From: Nioella sediminis
GTDB lineage: Bacteria > Pseudomonadota > Alphaproteobacteria > Rhodobacterales > Rhodobacteraceae
NCBI RefSeq assembly: GCF_001879695.1
Contig: NZ_MNBL01000006.1
Coordinates: 1-49,346 of the forward strand
Length of the DNA: 49,346 nt
Direction of reading: 5' to 3'
The translations under genes and the position numbers were made by a program. The notes beneath the pieces are model-generated. The model saw only the letters and a list, made by a program, of their open reading frames with translations. It was not told where the DNA came from and did not search any database. The stretch's first letter is position 1, and each line of letters starts with the position of its first letter. Positions 36,380-45,530 of the stretch are shown here, one piece after another.

Positions 36380-36865
36380 TCAGTAGCAGAACCCGAGGGG
36401 GTCCTCGTCGATGATCCGGTCCACCGTGTCCCGGAACCGCGTGGAGTACAGCGACGGATCATAGTCGTCGCCAAGGTAGAACCCGCAGTGAAAGGCGATC
36501 TGGATTTCCGCGATGGCCACCCACGCGTCGACCTCGGGGACATGGGCGAATACCTCTTCGAAGGTCTGGCTCATCAGATTGACATACCAGAAATAGCGCT
36601 CGTTCTCGATCGGGGTCGCGTCCTGTTCCAGAAGGTCGGGCCGCGACAGCTCGGGGTTGTTCATCGAGATGATCAGGAACTCGCGATAGGCCGCCCGCGC
36701 GCCGCGTTCATTCTCGATCCGCCATTGCTGGTTGAACTGCCAGAACGCCACCAGACCGGCGATCACCGCCAGAAGGATGCGCGACAGGTCCGCGAAAGAC
36801 GCAATGCCGTTGCGTTCCCGGGTCAGCCACCCTTTGCGCGAAGGGGTGGGTTCCGTGTCTGCCAT
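36380..36865 (-). CDS. Single-pass membrane protein, unknown
   Basis: 161 residues from ATG 36865, which has an excellent ribosome binding site (GGGAGG, five-base spacing). The longer frame from 36916 is less likely. A cytoplasmic-looking basic N-terminus is followed by one helix (LSRILLAVIAGLVAFWQFNQQW) and then a soluble domain rich in aromatic and acidic residues (ENERYFWYVNLMSQTFEEVF, AIAEIQIAFHCGFYLGDDYD, IIDEDPLGFCY). No family recognised. It follows the secreted-protein gene at 36917 closely. Confidence 0.65.
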   Translation of the reverse strand: MADTEPTPSRKGWLTRERNGIASFADLSRILLAVIAGLVAFWQFNQQWRIENERGARAAYREFLIISMNNPELSRPDLLEQDATPIENERYFWYVNLMSQTFEEVFAHVPEVDAWVAIAEIQIAFHCGFYLGDDYDPSLYSTRFRDTVDRIIDEDPLGFCY

Positions 36866-36916
36866 CTCGTCCTCCCGTTTGCGCGCGTCCTCGGCCCGAT
36901 GCCGTGGCGCTGTCAT

Positions 36917-37489
36917 TTACTCCGAGGCAGGCGGCCAGACCGGATAGGCAAAGAACGCCAGGTCGATCCCGTCGGAAATGGCATCCTCCGAGATGCTTTC
37001 CCAGGTGTCGCTCGGCTCCACCAGAACGAACAGCGCCAGCGTCCCGCGATGGTCCTCGCTGCGCATGAAGGTGCCCTGCATCTCGATATCGACGGATTCC
37101 AGCGGCGTCATGCCAAAGTCGAACCCGTCCCCGGTGGCGTTGTCATTGGCCGTTGCAACGATCAGCGCCTGCACCGGTTCGTCAAAGGTGATGGAAAAGT
37201 TGCTGCCAACGTGAATCGCGTCATGCGGCATCGGCAGATCGTTGAATTCCTGATCTTCCCCATCATTGGAAAAACCGGTGAAGACGGACGATCCCCGCTC
37301 GCCGGTCAGCGTGTAGGCGATGCCGTTCGAATGCCCGGAGGCCGAGGCGCGGAAATTGGTGCGTACAAGGTCGCCATATTCCTCAAGCGAGAAAGTCATT
37401 TCGCCTCCGATCAGATCTTCAAGGGTTTGAGCCTGCGCCAGACCGGTCAGGGCGAGCGAAATGCCGATGGCGAGAGAAATGGGTTTCAT
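36917..37489 (-). CDS. Secreted beta-rich protein, unknown
   Basis: 190 residues. A typical signal peptide (MKPISLAIGISLALTGLAQA) is cleaved before QTLED. The mature protein is acidic and predicted beta-rich (GEMTFSLEEYGDLVRTNFRASASG, YTLTGERGSSVFTGFSNDGED, GSNFSITFDEPVQALIVATANDN). It resembles extracellular carbohydrate-binding or PEP-CTERM-like folds without a sorting tail, but no family can be named. It is exported to the periplasm or outside. It lies 86 bases after the DUF3291 gene and is the first of the three unknown envelope genes. Confidence 0.65.
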   Translation of the reverse strand: MKPISLAIGISLALTGLAQAQTLEDLIGGEMTFSLEEYGDLVRTNFRASASGHSNGIAYTLTGERGSSVFTGFSNDGEDQEFNDLPMPHDAIHVGSNFSITFDEPVQALIVATANDNATGDGFDFGMTPLESVDIEMQGTFMRSEDHRGTLALFVLVEPSDTWESISEDAISDGIDLAFFAYPVWPPASE

Positions 37490-37575
37490 GAAATGGCCTC
37501 CGTCAGAATAATAGTCGGGACAAACCCTAGCGGCCTATTGCACATATAATCAAGGACTTGATTGGCAGCGCCCGG

Positions 37576-38010
37576 TCACGCCTTCGAAACGGCGTTCCAC
37601 CCGAACGCGTCTGCGGTCTCTCCGTACTGGCGCAGCTGGTCCAGCTTGGCCAATGCCTCCGCCAGATCCGGGCGGTGCCCTTCCGGCACCCACCACATCA
37701 CCAAATGGGCCTCGTCCATCGGTGTGAACCAGTCCGCCCGGCGGGTCACGAAATGCTTGTGCAGCGTGTTCCAGACATAGAAGCGCAAGCTGTCAACGCT
37801 GTCCCACACGGTCAGGTTCACCAGGATGCGCGGGTCGCCGTCCACCTCTTCGGGGACGACGCCCCCAAAGGCGGTTTCGTATTTCCAGACAAACCCGTCG
37901 GACCGTTCCGCGATGCGGTTCAGCATGTCGATCCCGCGGTTGAAATCGGCCATGCGGGGATCGTCCAGTTCATAGGCCATGCGGCCGATATTGAACTGGG
38001 CCAGATGCAT
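37576..38010 (-). CDS. DUF3291 domain protein
   Basis: 144 residues. The family pattern is clear: MHLAQFNIGRMAYELDDPRMADFN, SDGFVWKYET, LVNLTVWDSVDSLRFYVWNTLHKHF and HLVMWWVPEGHRPDLAEAL. The fold is a ferredoxin-like antibiotic-biosynthesis-monooxygenase type, but the function of DUF3291 is not established. It starts two bases after the nuoF stop, so it is co-translated with nuoF. Confidence 0.85.
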   Translation of the reverse strand: MHLAQFNIGRMAYELDDPRMADFNRGIDMLNRIAERSDGFVWKYETAFGGVVPEEVDGDPRILVNLTVWDSVDSLRFYVWNTLHKHFVTRRADWFTPMDEAHLVMWWVPEGHRPDLAEALAKLDQLRQYGETADAFGWNAVSKA

Positions 38011-38012
38011 CC

Positions 38013-39311
38013 CTATTCGGCGGCAACCGCGCTGACGCGTCCGGCTTTCTGCGCCTTGATCCGGTCCTCGATCTCATCACGGAAGTTGCGGATCAGGCCC
38101 TGGATCGGCCAGGCCGCCGCATCGCCAAGGGCGCAGATCGTGTGGCCTTCCACCTGCTTGGTGACCTGGAACAGCATGTCGATCTCTTCCAGCTCCGCCT
38201 CGCCACGCACAAGGCGATCCATCACGCGCATCATCCAGCCGGTGCCCTCACGGCAGGGCGTGCACTGACCGCAGCTTTCGTGCTTGTAGAACTTCGACAG
38301 GCGCCAGATCGCCTTCACAATGTCGGTGGACTTGTCCATCACGATGACCGCCGCCGTGCCCAGACCCGATTGCAGGTCGTTGCGCAGGTAGTCGAAATCC
38401 ATGATCGCGTCGCGCATATTCTCGCCGCGCACGCACGGCACGGAGGAGCCGCCGGGGATCACCGCCAGCAGGTTGTCCCAGCCACCGCGAATGCCGCCGC
38501 AATGTTTTTCAATCAGCTCCTCGAAGCTGATCGACATTGCTTCTTCCACCACGCAAGGATTGTTCACATGGCCCGAGATCGCAAAGAGCTTGGTGCCCGC
38601 ATTGTTCGGGCGGCCAAAGCCCGCGAACCAGTCCGCGCCCCGGCGCAGGATGGTCGGCACCACGGCGATGGATTCCACGTTGTTCACGGTCGAGGGGCAG
38701 CCGTAAAGGCCCGCTCCCGCCGGGAAGGGCGGCTTCATCCGGGGCATACCCTTCTTGCCTTCGAGGCTTTCGATCAGCGCGGTTTCCTCACCACAGATAT
38801 AGGCCCCTGCCCCGTGGTGCAGGTACAAATCGAAATCGAAGCCCGATCCGGCGGCGTTCTTGCCCAAAAGACCCGCGTCATAGGCCTCGTCAATCGCGGC
38901 CTGCAGCGCCTCGCGCTCGCGGATATATTCGCCGCGGATATAGATGTAGCTGACATGCGCGCCCATGGCGAAGCTGGCGATCAGCGCGCCCTCGATCAAC
39001 GTATGGGGATCATTGCGCATGATCTCCCGGTCCTTGCAGGTGCCGGGCTCGGACTCATCGGCGTTGATCACCAGGTAGGACGGGCGGCCATCGCTTTCCT
39101 TGGGCATGAAGGACCATTTCAGACCGGTCGGGAAGCCTGCGCCGCCGCGCCCGCGCAGGCCGGAGGCCTTCATGATCTCGACGATCTTGTCGCGGCCAAG
39201 ACCGATCAGGTCCTTGGTGCCGTCCCAGTGGCCGCGCGCCTTGGCGCCCGCGAGGGTGCGGTCATGCATGCCATAGATATTCGTAAAGATCCGGTCTTTG
39301 TCCTGAAGCAT
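38013..39311 (-). CDS. nuoF: NADH-quinone oxidoreductase subunit F
   Basis: 432 residues from ATG 39311; an upstream frame extension to 39461 overlaps the DUF5337 gene and is not used. It binds NADH and FMN and passes electrons to the first [4Fe-4S] cluster. Motifs: [10 protein letters not shown] (54-63), the FMN/NADH region [15 protein letters not shown] (83-97), [19 protein letters not shown] (167-185), and cluster ligands C347, C350, C353 and C393. It follows DUF5337 by two bases. Confidence 0.97.
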   Translation of the reverse strand: MLQDKDRIFTNIYGMHDRTLAGAKARGHWDGTKDLIGLGRDKIVEIMKASGLRGRGGAGFPTGLKWSFMPKESDGRPSYLVINADESEPGTCKDREIMRNDPHTLIEGALIASFAMGAHVSYIYIRGEYIREREALQAAIDEAYDAGLLGKNAAGSGFDFDLYLHHGAGAYICGEETALIESLEGKKGMPRMKPPFPAGAGLYGCPSTVNNVESIAVVPTILRRGADWFAGFGRPNNAGTKLFAISGHVNNPCVVEEAMSISFEELIEKHCGGIRGGWDNLLAVIPGGSSVPCVRGENMRDAIMDFDYLRNDLQSGLGTAAVIVMDKSTDIVKAIWRLSKFYKHESCGQCTPCREGTGWMMRVMDRLVRGEAELEEIDMLFQVTKQVEGHTICALGDAAAWPIQGLIRNFRDEIEDRIKAQKAGRVSAVAAE

Positions 39312-39313
39312 CC

Positions 39314-39544
39314 TCAGTCCCTTTCTGCGCGGCGGGCTTGCCAGACCTGATACGTCACGATCAGGGCCCAGACCAGAGCCGCAATTGCCGCAAGGTCGAA
39401 CAGAAACACATAGCGCACGGGCAGGCCCAACTGTCCACCCACAAGCTGCGCCCCCATCCACAAGATCATCGTCACGGCCATAACGACAGCGGCGATGCGG
39501 GCCTTGCGGGCCTGGGGGGAAACAGTCCGGGGGGCATCGGGCAT
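39314..39544 (-). CDS. DUF5337 two-helix membrane protein
   Basis: 76 residues from ATG 39544. A short basic N-terminus ([16 protein letters not shown]) precedes two membrane helices ([19 protein letters not shown] and [21 protein letters not shown]) and a basic tail (QARRAERD). It fits the DUF5337 family that I recall from Rhodobacteraceae nuo operons upstream of nuoF. Function is unknown; a complex I accessory or assembly role is inferred from position. Confidence 0.8.
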   Translation of the reverse strand: MPDAPRTVSPQARKARIAAVVMAVTMILWMGAQLVGGQLGLPVRYVFLFDLAAIAALVWALIVTYQVWQARRAERD

Positions 39545-39698
39545 TTGGCCTGGCCTCGGGTCGCTAGCGGTTTGGCCCGGTTTACGGCAGAGCGGCGGGG
39601 ATTGTCCACTGTTCGGCGGCGCAAATCGCAAGCGGACAACGGAAAAACGCGCCGGACGGGCCGACGCGTTTGGTTTTTGCCGCGATATGGCGGCGGGA

Positions 39699-40295
39699 TC
39701 AGACGAATTCGCCTGCGCCCGTGACCAGATCGAACCGCGCACAGCTGCGCTTGAAGCCCGGCAGATGCTCGTCCAGCCAGTCGATTCCGGCCGCGTCCAG
39801 AGCGGCCACCTGATCGAAATGGTAAATCCCGATCTCGTTCAGGCCCGCCTCCAGTTTGGCGCCGATGCCCTTGACCAGTTTCAGGTCGTCGGCCACGCCA
39901 CCGCGCGGCTCGTCCAGCAGATGCGGATTGGGGGTGGCAGCTTCCGGGGCCGCGGCGGGGGTGTCTTCCTCGACCATGACCGGATCCGGTTCCGGCTCTG
40001 CCACGGCAGGCTCCGGCTCGGCCTCGACCACGGTCAGAACCGGCGCCTCAGCAACGGGTGCCTCGGCAACCGGGGCCTCGGCTACGGCCTCGGCGACCGG
40101 TGCCTCATCGGTATTTCCGGGCGTGTCGTCAAAGGCACGGACCATGGCGGACCAGAACACCTGCGGCGCGGTCAGGCCCAAAGACCAGCTCTGCACCGCA
40201 GCATTTCCGTAGAAGGCGGCCGAGTAGTTCGCGGCCGCAATCAGGTTGTTACGGGCCGCGACAGATCCCAGCCAGATGTCTTCTGCAAGTTTCAT
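39699..40295 (-). CDS. Phasin-like N-terminus plus helix-hairpin-helix protein
   Basis: 198 residues. Residues 1-58 are a helical region (MKLAEDIWLGSVAARNN, QSWSLGLTAPQVFWSAMVRAF). The middle (66-125) is low complexity with VAEAP units and Glu-Pro runs. The C-terminal 136-194 is a helix-hairpin-helix-like domain (DDLKLVKGIGAKLEAGLNEIGIYHFDQVAAL, DWLDEHLPGFKR) shared with the next upstream gene and with the NuoE extension. Such domains usually bind DNA or protein non-specifically; here a complex I related protein interaction is inferred. It has a GAGGA-type ribosome binding site. Confidence 0.75.
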   Translation of the reverse strand: MKLAEDIWLGSVAARNNLIAAANYSAAFYGNAAVQSWSLGLTAPQVFWSAMVRAFDDTPGNTDEAPVAEAVAEAPVAEAPVAEAPVLTVVEAEPEPAVAEPEPDPVMVEEDTPAAAPEAATPNPHLLDEPRGGVADDLKLVKGIGAKLEAGLNEIGIYHFDQVAALDAAGIDWLDEHLPGFKRSCARFDLVTGAGEFV

Positions 40296-40337
40296 GTCGG
40301 TTGTCCTCTTGGATGATCAAACGCATCCTCCCAGAGG

Positions 40338-41108
40338 TCAATATACATCCCCGTCGTCAACTTTTCTTGAGAAATCCGTCTCTCCACCTGCGGCCAATAG
40401 CCCTGCCTGCGCAACCCAGTCATCGCGGGTCACACGGCCCCGGAAGCCTTGCAGATTGTCGTCCATCCAGGCCACCTCGGCAGGCCCCCAGGCGGCGATC
40501 TGGTCGAAGTGATAGATACCGAGCGAGTGCAGCAATTGCTCCAGTTTCGGCCCCACGCCCTTGATCTTCTTCAGGTCATCCGGTCCGCCTTCGCGCGCGG
40601 CCTCCATGGCGGCGGGCTGTGCGGCGGGGGCCTCTTCCTCGATCGGTTCCGGCGCGGAGGCGACTGGCGTCGGGGTTTCCTCGGGGTCTGGCGTCGCCTC
40701 CGGTTCCGGCTCTGCCGCCGGTTCCGGTTCAGATGCCGGTTCCGGTTCAGATGCCGCTTCGGGTTCGGGTGCGGCTTCGGGTTCAGGCTCTGGAACGCTT
40801 TCCGCGACGGGTTCCGGGGCGGCTTCCGGCTCCGGGGCGGCAGCCGGTGCCGGTGCGGGCGGCGCTGTCGGGGTTGGCGCGGGCGAAGATGCCGGCGTCG
40901 AGGCAGACGCCCCTGCCCCGCTCTCGACACACAAAACCATGCGCAGCACGATGGTCAAAAGCACCGCCACCACGAGACCGAGGATCAGCGCCATCAAGAG
41001 GCCCCACCCGGCGGCGAATTTCAGGATCAGGAACAGCAAGACCCCAAGGACGACCCCGGCAATCAGGCAGTTCGTATGGCAGCTGGTGCTGTCATTCTGT
41101 GCAGACAT
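40338..41108 (-). CDS. Membrane-anchored helix-hairpin-helix protein
   Basis: 256 residues from ATG 41108, preceded by GGGGA. Two adjacent membrane helices (CLIAGVVLGVLLFLILKFA at 14-32 and LLMALILGLVVAVLLTIVL at 37-55) are followed by a 110-residue Pro/Glu/Ala-rich linker (EPEPASEPEPAAEPEPE). A helix-hairpin-helix-like domain is at 177-236 ([53 protein letters not shown]). The domain is nearly identical in pattern to the NuoE tail. The linker would let the domain reach out from the membrane. Function unknown. Confidence 0.78.
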   Translation of the reverse strand: MSAQNDSTSCHTNCLIAGVVLGVLLFLILKFAAGWGLLMALILGLVVAVLLTIVLRMVLCVESGAGASASTPASSPAPTPTAPPAPAPAAAPEPEAAPEPVAESVPEPEPEAAPEPEAASEPEPASEPEPAAEPEPEATPDPEETPTPVASAPEPIEEEAPAAQPAAMEAAREGGPDDLKKIKGVGPKLEQLLHSLGIYHFDQIAAWGPAEVAWMDDNLQGFRGRVTRDDWVAQAGLLAAGGETDFSRKVDDGDVY

Positions 41109-41187
41109 AACAATTCCCCTGTTTCCCAATTGCGGCAAGTAGACACCAGCCGCCCCCGATCTGTGAAGGATTTTCTTGGAAAAGGGG

Positions 41188-41886
41188 TTACGACTTGCGT
41201 TTTGCGGCCCGCAAGCGGCGCTGAAACGTCTTGACCCGCTTGTTATAGTGCCAATCGCACACGTAAGAGGCCGCACGGGGATGGATGCGATGCTCGGCCA
41301 GGGCCGGGCTGATCTCCACCCCGTCTTTCACGTAGAGCAGCACATTCTGCATCAGCCAGGGCAGCACGGACTCGAACGCCCCCATGCGGCGGCGGATCGG
41401 ATCGTAGCACCCATAGCCGCGATCCTGGAACATCGCCGCCCATTCGCCCTGGAACCGCAGATTGATATGCCCGGCCCCGCCCTGCCCCGGAACGCCGGCG
41501 GAAAACAGCACTACATCCGACAAGGCACAGAGATCATCAACGAACCCCTCCGACCGCTCCGGCGAGAGATGCTCCGCCACTTCGATCGTGGCCGCGAGGT
41601 CATAGCGCTTGCGCGCCGTGTAGGTCTGATTGAGATCGGCTGTCTGCCGGTAGGATTTCGCGATGACACTATCGTCCGGTGCCAGCCAATCGCCATCCAC
41701 CCCCTTGATCGTCGCGCCCCGCGCCTTGCAGGATTTCAGAAAGAACCCAAGCCCGCAGCCAAGGTCGATGACCGATTTCGGCTGCACATAGGTCCAGAGG
41801 ATTTCAGCCATGAGATCGGCATTGGCCTGACGCCGTTCGGACTGCTCCACATGGCCCTTGAACATGGTTTCATAGTCATGAATCAC
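41188..41886 (-). CDS. Class I SAM-dependent methyltransferase
   Basis: 232 residues from GTG 41886, five bases after GGAGG. Motif I is VIDLGCGLGFFL (39-50), the acidic ribose-binding position is KGVDGDW, and the motif II/III region is YDLAATIEVAEHLSPE. The C-terminal part (GAGHINLRFQGEWAAMFQDRGYG, HPRAASYVCDWHYNKRVKTFQRRL) resembles methyltransferases of glycosyl/surface loci, but the substrate is unknown. It lies between nuoE and the helix-hairpin-helix gene. A modification of complex I or a surface molecule cannot be told apart. Confidence 0.78.
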   Translation of the reverse strand: MIHDYETMFKGHVEQSERRQANADLMAEILWTYVQPKSVIDLGCGLGFFLKSCKARGATIKGVDGDWLAPDDSVIAKSYRQTADLNQTYTARKRYDLAATIEVAEHLSPERSEGFVDDLCALSDVVLFSAGVPGQGGAGHINLRFQGEWAAMFQDRGYGCYDPIRRRMGAFESVLPWLMQNVLLYVKDGVEISPALAEHRIHPRAASYVCDWHYNKRVKTFQRRLRAAKRKS

Positions 41887-41997
41887 GTCGGCCTCCTGTG
41901 ACTGCCATCCATCCCGACGCCTGCGACAGGGCCCCTTGCCCTTACAGCGCGCGCCGCAAGGGTGCCGGGTTCCGGCCGCTCGTCAAAGGGCAGAGGA

Positions 41998-43068
41998 TCA
42001 GGACCCGGCCAGTTCGCTGGCCTGTGCGACCCAATTGTCACGCTCGATCCGGCCCTTGAACTTGAGGCGCGCATCGACCCAGGCGATCTCGGACGGACCC
42101 CAGGCGGCGATCTGGTCGAAATGCCAGAAGCCCATGGAATTGAGCAGCTCTTCAAGCTTCGGCCCGACGCCGGAAATCTTCTTCAGGTCATCCGCCTCGC
42201 GGCCGTCACGCGGGGCGCTCAGCAGTTCGGGCTCAGACTCCTCGACCTCTGCCGGGGTCTCGGCCTGGGTTTGCGGGGTTGCGGCGGGTTGCGGTGCGGG
42301 TGCGGGTTCCGCTGCCGGGGCGGGCGTAGCCGGGGCTGCGCTGGCGGCCTCGGCACCGGATTGCTTGCCCCAGGGGGCCAACAGCGGCACTTCGGTGCCG
42401 TCGATCCGCTTGACGGTGTCGCCGATATCTGTGGCCAGACGGGCCGAGGCATTCAGGCTGTCTCGCCCGGCTTCATGATCCTTGAGCGAGGTCAGACCGG
42501 ACAGCGGCTCCGACGCATAACGCCCGTTCTGCGGGCCGGGGGTGGGCACGCGGCCCGCAGCCAGTTCGTCCAGAATCCAGCCGAATTTCTCGGCGGTCAG
42601 ATCCTCGTAGTAATCCTTGCCGATCTGCACCATCGGCGCGTTCGCGCAGGCGCCCAGGCATTCCACCTCTTCCCAGCTGAAATTGCCATCCGCCGACAGC
42701 TCATGCGCATTGGCGGCGATCTTGTCCTTGCAGACGGCAATCAGGTCTTCGGCGCCGCAGATCATGCACGACGTGGTGCCGCAGACCTGCACATGGGCAA
42801 TCGCGCCCACGGGCTGCAACTGGAACATGAAATAGAAGGTCGCCACTTCCAGCGTGCGGATATAGGTCATGCCAAGCATGTCGGACACCGCTTCGATCGC
42901 GGGCCGCGTCAGCCAGCCTTCCTGTTCCTGCGCCCGCCACAGCAGGGGGATCACCGCCGATTGCGCGCGGCCTTCGGGGTATTTGGTGATCTGCGCCTCG
43001 GCCCATGCCTGGTTGGCGGGGGTGAAGGCAAAGCTTTCGGGCTGGTCGTGGTAGAGGCGGCGAAGCAT
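41998..43068 (-). CDS. nuoE: NADH-quinone oxidoreductase subunit E with extra C-terminal domain
   Basis: 356 residues, about twice the usual 165-240. The N-terminal 190 residues are normal NuoE with the thioredoxin-like [2Fe-2S] ligands C96, C101, C137 and C141. An Ala/Pro-rich linker (240-285) leads to a helix-hairpin-helix-like domain at 292-352 ([32 protein letters not shown]). The same domain occurs in two neighbouring genes. Its ATG shares a base with the stop of the 4-TM gene upstream (TAATG). Extended NuoE proteins are known in alphaproteobacteria; the role of the tail is unclear. Confidence 0.94.
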   Translation of the reverse strand: MLRRLYHDQPESFAFTPANQAWAEAQITKYPEGRAQSAVIPLLWRAQEQEGWLTRPAIEAVSDMLGMTYIRTLEVATFYFMFQLQPVGAIAHVQVCGTTSCMICGAEDLIAVCKDKIAANAHELSADGNFSWEEVECLGACANAPMVQIGKDYYEDLTAEKFGWILDELAAGRVPTPGPQNGRYASEPLSGLTSLKDHEAGRDSLNASARLATDIGDTVKRIDGTEVPLLAPWGKQSGAEAASAAPATPAPAAEPAPAPQPAATPQTQAETPAEVEESEPELLSAPRDGREADDLKKISGVGPKLEELLNSMGFWHFDQIAAWGPSEIAWVDARLKFKGRIERDNWVAQASELAGS

Positions 43069-43436
43069 TAGCTGGCTCCTTCGGTCACACGGGCGGCGGT
43101 GGCGATGGCCAAAGCCACCGACGACAGCACACCCGAGATCGTGTGTTTCATATGCGGATGCCCGGCGCGGGCGTAGATCAGGCCATCGGCAAAGCCCATG
43201 AAGGCACAGACGGCGAAAAGGGCGATAAGGACGTTGAGATCCCCGTAAATCGTGAAGACAAGCGCCAGCACCGCGAAGGCGGTGTAGCGGTCGGCCATCA
43301 CGGTTGGCAGCTTCTCAAGACGATGCGTGGTCTGTTCCAACCCCTTGTCGGGATCGGTCCAGAACGCCCAGGCCAGCAGGGCCAGGATCAGGACGGTGAC
43401 ACCGCCGCAGATCGTCGTGAGAAGCGACAGGGTCAA
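43068..43436 (-). CDS. Four-helix membrane protein between nuoD and nuoE
   Basis: 122 residues from a TTG that overlaps the nuoD stop (TTGA). Hydrophobic segments are [57 protein letters not shown] and [16 protein letters not shown], connected by a charged loop ([18 protein letters not shown]). No family name can be given with confidence. Overlap with both nuoD and nuoE indicates tight coupling with complex I synthesis. Confidence 0.72.
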   Translation of the reverse strand: MTLSLLTTICGGVTVLILALLAWAFWTDPDKGLEQTTHRLEKLPTVMADRYTAFAVLALVFTIYGDLNVLIALFAVCAFMGFADGLIYARAGHPHMKHTISGVLSSVALAIATAARVTEGAS

Positions 43437-44656
43437 CGGTCGATCTCTCCGAACACCACGTCCATCGTGCCGATGATCGCGGCCACGTCGGCCAGCTGGT
43501 GGCCGCCCGCGACATGATCCATCGCTTGCAGGTGCAGGTATCCCGGCGCGCGGATCTTGGCCTTGTAGGGCTTGTTGCTGCCATCGGCCACGAGGTAGAC
43601 GCCGAACTCCCCTTTGGGGGCCTCGACCGCCGCATAGACCTCGCCTGCCGGAACGTGGAAGCCCTCGGTATAGAGCTTGAAGTGGTGAATGAGCGCCTCC
43701 ATCGAGGTCTTCATATCCCCACGCTTCGGCGGCGTGATCTTGCCGCGTGCCAGCACGTCGCCTTGGCCCTCCGGCGCGCGCAGCTTGGCAATCGCCTGGT
43801 GGATGATGTGCACCGACTGGCGCATCTCTTCCATGCGCACGAGGTAGCGGTCATAGCAGTCGCCGTTCTTGCCCACGGGGATCTGGAACTCGAACTCGTC
43901 ATAGCATTCATAGGGCTGCGCGCGGCGCAGGTCCCAGGCGAGGCCCGATCCGCGCACCATCACACCCGAGAACCCCCAATCGAGAATCTCCTGCTCGCTC
44001 ACCACACCGATATCGGCATTGCGCTGCTTGAAGATGCGGTTCTCGGTCAGCAGCCCGTCGATATCGTCGAGCTTGGCGGGGAATTCATTGGCCCAGGTCT
44101 CGATATCGTCCAGCAGTTCCGGCGGCAGATCCTGATGGACGCCACCGGGGCGGAAATAGGCCGCGTGCAGGCGGGCGCCACAGGCGCGTTCATAGAAGAC
44201 CATGAGCTTCTCACGCTCTTCGAAGCCCCAGAGCGGCGGCGTCAGCGCGCCCACATCCATGGCCTGCGTAGTGACGTTCAGCAGGTGGTTCAGAACCCGG
44301 CCAATCTCGGAATAAAGGACGCGGATCAGCGACGCGCGACGCGGCACTTCCACGCCGGTCAGCTTCTCGATGGCCAGACACCAGGCATGTTCCTGGTTCA
44401 TCGGCGCGACGTAATCGAGCCGGTCGAAATAGGGCAGGTTCTGCAGGTAAGTGCGCGATTCCATCAGCTTTTCGGTCCCGCGATGCAGCAGGCCGATATG
44501 CGGGTCGCACCGCTCGACGATCTCGCCATCCAGCTCCAGCACCAGCCGCAGCACGCCGTGGGCCGCCGGGTGCTGAGGCCCGAAGTTGATGTTGAAATTC
44601 CGGATCTTCTGTTCGCCTGTCAGGGCGTCTTCGAAGCCTTTGCCGCCATCCATCAT
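43433..44656 (-). CDS. nuoD: NADH-quinone oxidoreductase subunit D
   Basis: 407 residues. The 49-kDa-type subunit lining the quinone site, related to hydrogenase large subunits. Conserved stretches: [22 protein letters not shown] near the start, [49 protein letters not shown] and the C-terminal HIVGG-like [28 protein letters not shown]. The ATG overlaps the stop of the sulfotransferase gene (ATGA), with a second ATG directly after the first. Confidence 0.97.
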   Translation of the reverse strand: MMDGGKGFEDALTGEQKIRNFNINFGPQHPAAHGVLRLVLELDGEIVERCDPHIGLLHRGTEKLMESRTYLQNLPYFDRLDYVAPMNQEHAWCLAIEKLTGVEVPRRASLIRVLYSEIGRVLNHLLNVTTQAMDVGALTPPLWGFEEREKLMVFYERACGARLHAAYFRPGGVHQDLPPELLDDIETWANEFPAKLDDIDGLLTENRIFKQRNADIGVVSEQEILDWGFSGVMVRGSGLAWDLRRAQPYECYDEFEFQIPVGKNGDCYDRYLVRMEEMRQSVHIIHQAIAKLRAPEGQGDVLARGKITPPKRGDMKTSMEALIHHFKLYTEGFHVPAGEVYAAVEAPKGEFGVYLVADGSNKPYKAKIRAPGYLHLQAMDHVAGGHQLADVAAIIGTMDVVFGEIDR

Positions 44657-45522
44657 GCCAGCGCCTCCATGTTATCCGTCCAGCGGGCGGGCAGCGACCC
44701 CATCCGGGTCTCTACCGCCGCGTATTGAGGGGCAAGCCACGCCATCGCGCGGGCGCGCTGCGCCTCGGTCATCGTCAGGTCTTCCCCGGCCAGAACCCGC
44801 GCCTCGGTATTGGCGGGCCGCTCGGCAATGCCGAGAAAGCCGCACATCCGGGCCAGCGTGTCGGGCTGGAACAGGGTTTCGTAAAAGGCCGTGAACACCT
44901 TTGCCGGGTCCACCGCCGCATTCAGTCGCGCCAGCGTGCCCGCGTAATCGCAGCGCGCTGCCATGGTCCGGTCTTCGCCGCCAAGCACCTTGTCCAGAAG
45001 CGCCCCTGCGGTCGCGGCCAGATCTCCGCCCTTGCGGGTCGCGGCCATGCGGATGTTGGACCACAACCGGTCCAGCGGATCGCGCATCAGGAAGACAAAG
45101 CGCGTGACCGGGGCCAGTGCGGCCATACACGACAGGCTGGCCTCGGACAGCGTTGCATAGGCCGGGGTGATGTCGCCCACCACGCGCGCCGCGCCCGCAT
45201 TGTGATTGAGGAACGCCAGATAGCCCGCATCGTTCCGCCCTTCGCGGATCACATTGAGCCAGCCGGTATAGGCCCAGACCTCGCGTTGCAGCCGCTTGTC
45301 CAGCCGTGCGTCGCCCGTCGGCAGGCGGTCCTTGCGGCGCTTGCGTTCGCGGGTCATGCGGTTCACCTGCCGGTCGAATTTGCCCGTCTCGCAGGTATCA
45401 AAATAATGCAGTTCTTTAACGGCCGGCAGGCGCACCTCGGGATGTGCGGCAAGATAGCGGTAAAGCCAGGTCGTCCCCGCCTTTGCCGCGCCGATCCCGA
45501 AGAGGAGTGTCGCCTGTGCCAT
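44653..45522 (-). CDS. Sulfotransferase-family protein between nuoC and nuoD
   Basis: 289 residues from ATG 45522. The PAPS-binding 5'-phosphosulfate loop is [14 protein letters not shown] (11-24, Lys14) and the 3'-phosphate motif is [19 protein letters not shown] (141-159). It would transfer sulfate from PAPS to a hydroxyl or amine; the acceptor is unknown and similar proteins act on lipids, polysaccharides or peptides. It lies eight bases after nuoC and overlaps nuoD by four. Interruption of nuoC-nuoD by a sulfotransferase is not part of the usual nuo gene order, so this looks like a lineage-specific insertion that has kept coupling. Confidence 0.82.
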   Translation of the reverse strand: MAQATLLFGIGAAKAGTTWLYRYLAAHPEVRLPAVKELHYFDTCETGKFDRQVNRMTRERKRRKDRLPTGDARLDKRLQREVWAYTGWLNVIREGRNDAGYLAFLNHNAGAARVVGDITPAYATLSEASLSCMAALAPVTRFVFLMRDPLDRLWSNIRMAATRKGGDLAATAGALLDKVLGGEDRTMAARCDYAGTLARLNAAVDPAKVFTAFYETLFQPDTLARMCGFLGIAERPANTEARVLAGEDLTMTEAQRARAMAWLAPQYAAVETRMGSLPARWTDNMEALA

Positions 45523-45530
45523 GACCGTGA

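Noticed and set aside
38013-39461. NuoF with a 50-residue N-terminal extension
   Set aside because: The extra codons overlap the DUF5337 gene and lack NuoF similarity; ATG 39311 begins the conserved protein.
40030-40110. Regularly spaced DNA repeats that could suggest a CRISPR-like array
   Set aside because: They encode VAEAP units in frame within a real gene; short, degenerate and without spacers. The Glu-Pro repeats at about 40700-40860 are the same kind of low-complexity coding sequence.
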